From positions 7,189,732 through 7,220,471 of the forward strand of contig NC_090612.1 in assembly GCF_004359215.1 (NCBI RefSeq): a stretch of 30,740 nt of DNA, in the 5' to 3' direction. The position numbers and the translations under genes are program-made. Below the pieces are notes generated by a model. The model was not told where the DNA came from. It saw only the letters and a list, made by a program, of their open reading frames with translations, and made no database searches. The stretch's first letter is position 1, and each line of letters starts with the position of its first letter. The stretch comes from Bremia lactucae. Its lineage: Eukaryota; Oomycota; Peronosporomycetes; Peronosporales; Peronosporaceae. Positions 27,789 to 30,740 of this stretch are shown here, one piece after another.

Positions 27789-28119
27789 CAGCATCACTCC
27801 ATCAATACTCGTTAATTCTGTTCAGAGTTATGATGAAATGCTTTGGAAATTGGCGGCAGAAAATTCTTTGATAATTTAGTTAACTGCTAAAAGGCCTGTG
27901 GAATGATGTGTGAAGGTTTAAAAGCAAATGGAGTAAGTTTTAGAACTTTTTACTTATCGATTGGGTGAAAATTTACTTCCTTTGCCTTTCAACTTCCACA
28001 CATGCTTCCACAGGCCTTTAGCAGTTAACTGAATTATCAAAGAATTTTCTGCCGCCAATCTCCAAAGCATTTCATCATAACTCTGAACAGAATTAACGAG
28101 TATTGATGGAGTGATGCTG
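27789..28119. mobile_element. 331-bp foldback (long inverted repeat) element
   Basis: The left arm 27789-27941 and right arm 27968-28119 are reverse complements over nearly their whole length, with a 26-bp loop. Ends are CAGCATCACTCC / GGAGTGATGCTG. The outer ~115 bp match with only a few differences (one A/G, one T/C, one A indel); the inner ~45 bp match about three quarters. There is no ORF. This structure fits a foldback or MITE-type DNA element. RNA from it would form a long hairpin. Confidence 0.85.
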
Positions 28120-28274
28120 GTTTAAAAAAGGCGGTTCTGTATGCGACTACTAATGAAATCTGGCATCGTTCCATTACGTCTGGTAGGGCACTGTACATAC
28201 ATGTTGTAGACGGGACGCGAGACAGTAGTCAATGGGCATGCCAGACAGTAAGCAATGGGGTGGACGTATTAACG
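28120..28274. other. Unassigned spacer
   Basis: 155 bp between the foldback element and the tandem repeat. It contains two related motifs, GACAGTAGTCAATGGG and GACAGTAAGCAATGGG (about 28220-28260). I see no ORF or known element. Confidence 0.4.
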
Positions 28275-28373
28275 GTCGGGTAGCACTAAAAAAAGTCGGG
28301 TAGCACTAAAAAAGTCGAGTAGCAATAAAAAGTCGGGTAGCAATAAAAAAAGTCGGGTAGCAATATCATTTCC
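28275..28373. repeat. Five-unit tandem repeat, 18-20 bp period
   Basis: Units GTCGGGTAGCA[C/A]TAAAAAA start at 28275, 28295, 28314, 28332 and 28352; the last lacks the A run. Differences are in the A-run length, one G to A in unit three, and C versus A after GCA (first two units versus last three). It ends where a truncated GypA LTR begins. Confidence 0.8.
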
Positions 28374-28379
28374 CTATAT

Positions 28380-28624
28380 CGAATCGTATTAAATATAAAT
28401 CAGTCTGTAAACTACTTCCTACTTTGTAAGTGCGCACGAGGAGCCGAATTACCGCTCCCGTGACAACACTTTACTAGAGTACTTAGTGCTTTGGGTGAGG
28501 TCACTAAGACGCTCACCACAACTACCTCGCTGCACGCAAGAGAAGACGTTCTAACCGATTTCACGCTGTGCTAGGGTGTGTGTCTAAGTATAGCGTGGCC
28601 GCATAAAAGACGTGCCCACCGACA
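28380..28624 (+). repeat. GypA LTR, 3' half only (245 bp)
   Basis: It begins inside the LTR at the AT-rich block (TATTAAATATAAATCAGTCTG) and ends CCGACA, one change from CCTACA. The first ~300 bp are lost, including the stem-loop. It is more diverged than the LTRs at 18549, 19211 and 27237. Confidence 0.8.
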
Positions 28625-28644
28625 CTTGGTAGCACTTGAAATCC
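28625..28644 (+). promoter_or_regulatory. GypA primer-binding site
   Basis: CT, then TGGTAGCACTTGAAATCC, kept intact although the preceding LTR is truncated and the following gag is broken. Confidence 0.55.
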
Positions 28645-28679
28645 TTCCCAGACCCGCATCTCCGCGTGTGTATGTGAGG

Positions 28680-29762
28680 ATGAGCCTCAACATCGATTGG
28701 GCTCATTTTCCCACCTCTCCGAACATCATCGGGAGGTGGCAGGGTGCTTGGCGCAGGGACTTGGTGAACAAGCCTTGGCCAGGCTCTTGGGCAGTCCTCC
28801 TGAGCAACGTCTTCCTCAGTTGAAGCAGTTTAAGGCATTCGTGCTCGGATAGCGGCTGAGCCGCGTCCGAGGCACAGAGCCATGCTGCGGCGGAGTCGTT
28901 CACTCAAACTCAGGATGAGCTGAGGCATGATCAGGCTCGGAGCGAGGCTATCAACAGGACTGTTGAGATGCTCTCTGCCCGGCCGCATCAGCCGAGGTTC
29001 ATTAGGATGGACACGCCCAAGTTCGATGGAACTGCAGCGCACACGATTGTCCGCTGGCATTTAGCCGTGGAGCAATGCGGTGTCGCGCAGCTCATCGAGA
29101 ACGACAGCCGGATGGTGTCGTACGCCATGTCGCACCTGCGCGGTAAGGCCTCAGAGTGGACTTACTCGGCGCTTATGGCGGACAGAAAGGCGTTCCCTAC
29201 ATGGGCGATCTTTAAGACAAAGCTTCGCTCCATGTACCAGCCACCGAACAACACAGTGTTGCTTCCGACGCGCTTCTTTGGAGCGCGACAGGCGAAGCAA
29301 TCTCTGCTAGATTATGTCTAAGACATGCGCTCGCTGTCGGCGTCCATTGCCGTAGGTCCGATTTCAGAGCACATTAAGGTGCCCACGTTTATGAACGGAG
29401 TACAGCATGGCCCATCTCGACAGACCCTTTTCAGAAAGGTGTCGTCGATGATGGAAGAGGCAATCCAAATTGGCTTAGTTGAGGAGCAATCCTACAACAG
29501 TGCATCGGCGACAGCTTGGTATAAGCCGTCGGCCGAGAGGTCAGATACCGCTCCCATGGAGTTGGGCAATGCAGACGTTGTCTGTTACAAATGCGGCAAG
29601 CGCGGCCATATGATGGCTCGCTGCTATGCCAGGGTCCCTGCTGGGGCAAAGATGTCCAGCAAGAGGACTCCTTTCCCAAAGGGTGTTGGGAAGAATCAGC
29701 GTGCGAGACGCATGAGTTCTGCATCGACAACTGAGGGGCCGGGAAATGCAGGAGCGCAGTAG
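28680..29762 (+). pseudogene. GypA gag, last copy
   Basis: ATG 28680 starts MSLNIDWAHFP, then a one-base loss shifts the frame (TSPNIIGRWQGAW). There are further stops near 28850 (TAG) and at 29319-29321 (TAA in place of the Gln codon of YVQEM). Open pieces: 28968-29321 (KFDGTAAHTIVRWHLAVEQCG, MSHLRGKASEWTYSAL) and 29325-29762 (KVPTFMNGVQHGPSR, then the intact knuckle CYKCGKRGHMMARC and basic tail). Upstream of about 29490 it differs often from the copy at 21329; downstream it is nearly identical. Confidence 0.85.
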
Positions 29763-29784
29763 GGGCGGGTTGCCCCACTGACGC
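29741..29784 (+). promoter_or_regulatory. Predicted -1 frameshift signal, second copy
   Basis: GGGAAAT at 29741-29747, in phase with gag as at 22034. The same 6-base spacer and 12-bp bulged stem (29754-29766 with 29772-29784) follow, and the gag stop TAG is at 29760-29762. The sequence is identical to the first copy over this region. Confidence 0.68.
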
Positions 29785-30740
29785 GGACTCTGAAGCTACC
29801 CCTAAGTTCAGAGTTGTCGAACAAATGGGTAGCATAGTCCCTGAGGTCTCGAAATTTCGGACCTCAACTCTGCTGGTCTATAGCGCTCAAGAACGAGGCT
29901 ATGACCAGGTGATGATCCTCCTAGAGGATTCGAATGCATCACAAAATTTTGTAATACTCGCGGCTCTAAGAAAAGACCGGCGATGTTTAAGTCGCTTTGC
30001 CAGGATGGGAAGCGAGAATTGGCGACCGTTCGTAAAGTAAAGAGAAGTTCATAGTGCTAGGTATGGAGAGTCTGTATGACCTCATCCTAGGCATGCCATG
30101 GTTGGCATAAGACCAACCATGGATAGACTGGCGCACACACACAGTTGCGAACTCTACGCAGGACACCGGAAAGGATGTGCTTCTGCGAGAGGCGTATGCA
30201 ACTGATGTCGTGTCGAACACAGTTGAGGGTGCGTTGACGGGATGTCAAACGTCACCAATTCCTACCCAGCTCGTGGAGACTGAGGTAGTGAATAGGACGA
30301 TGACAAGTAGTCATGCGTCCGAATGTCCTGCACAGAGCCGAGAGCCTGTGGCAGTAGACGGCGAGCTGACAAGAAGTCATGCGTCGCATAAACCGGCACA
30401 GTGCCAAGAGCCTGGTGCGGTTGGAAGGGGTGCGTTAGCCAGGAGTGCAACGGCACCCGCTTCCCAGAAAAAGGTCGTGGTGACTCGAAGAACGAGTACC
30501 CGACAGATTAGGACGATCAAAGGCACGTCTAAACGAGTGACCTTTGGATCAGTCTCTAATGAAGAGGACGGGCCTTCGAACGAGGTGTTCGAGGCCGTCA
30601 AAGACGAAATTGCGGAGGCATCCTCAGTTGAGGTGCTCCGGCAAGTCTTTAAATCTGCCGAGGAGATAGTAAATCTCCCGGAGATGTCGTGGGATCTGTT
30701 CCTTGCCGAATTAAAGGAAGGAAAGATCCACGAAATAGTC
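29763..30740 (+). pseudogene. GypA protease and pol linker, last copy (runs off the window)
   Basis: The protease start is as at 22056, again with EDSNAS at the active-site loop. Compared with the first copy, about 60 bp are deleted near 30035. Then KFIVLGMESLYDLILGMPWLA is intact but followed by TAA (30108-30110). From 30111 a frame is open to the window end, 210 codons: DQPWIDWRTHTVANSTQDTG; a low-complexity linker with two similar units (SSHASECPAQSREPVAVDGE and RSHASHKPAQCQEPGAVGRG); TRRTSTRQIRTIKG; VTFGSVSNEEDG; and EEIVNLPEMSWDLFLAELKE. It shows that frame breaks in the first copy near 22835 and 22868 are single-base losses. Confidence 0.78.

Noticed and set aside
28275..28373. CRISPR-like array
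   Set aside because: Units follow each other with no unique spacers, and the A runs suggest slippage; the context is eukaryotic retroelements.
1..30740. A new defence or effector system, or an intact host gene
   Set aside because: Every substantial frame can be assigned to retroelement gag or pol or to repeat X; nothing else of gene size is supported. No tRNA or rRNA was recognised by eye.

Overview
This window is a block of nested and broken LTR retrotransposons. I see no convincing host gene, tRNA, rRNA or CRISPR array. The coding remnants are Ty3/Gypsy-type Gag, protease, reverse transcriptase (RT), RNase H and integrase (IN). The Gag and pol linker of one family (here GypB) resemble, from memory and unsearched, the gypsy proteins common in Phytophthora and downy-mildew genomes. 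A repeat-rich region of an oomycete (Peronosporales) is therefore the most likely source, but this is inference. The family names GypA, GypB, LTR-D and X are mine.

Layout. 1-1546: a GypB pol fragment, an unassigned 3' region, a polypurine tract and an LTR of a third type (LTR-D). 1668-5352: a plus-strand GypA insertion with two LTRs and a possible decayed 5-bp target duplication; its interior is replaced by minus-strand integrase and a copy of an unrecognised multi-copy sequence, X. 5453-10583: a decayed plus-strand GypB element (LTR, gag, pol). 10584-19101: minus-strand GypA pieces: two integrase copies around an N gap, a 1.2-kb composite insertion, two near-identical RT/RNase H copies, a second X copy, and a gag joined directly to the integrase C-terminus behind a full LTR. 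19211-26268: a plus-strand GypA copy (partial LTR, gag, protease, RT, RNase H, integrase) with a small insertion and a micro-inversion. 26274-27788: minus-strand GypA gag and LTR. 27789-28119: a near-perfect foldback element. 28275-28373: a short tandem repeat. 28380-30740: another plus-strand GypA copy running off the window.

How the parts work together. In GypA the order is LTR, primer-binding site, Gag with a CCHC knuckle, then protease, RT, RNase H and integrase in the -1 frame. The gag/pol junction carries what looks like a complete -1 ribosomal frameshift signal: heptamer GGGAAAT, a 6-nt spacer and a 12-bp stem, the same in both copies that cover it. This is the clearest candidate for an undescribed functional signal here. 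Two LTR families also carry palindromes whose arms changed in a matched way between copies. No copy has intact gag and pol.

Caution. There are five runs of N (556, 1, 100, 715 and 5 bases), and at nearly every one the flanks are copies of the same repeat. Several frameshifts fall in homopolymers. Some duplications, strand switches and frameshifts may be assembly or base-calling errors.
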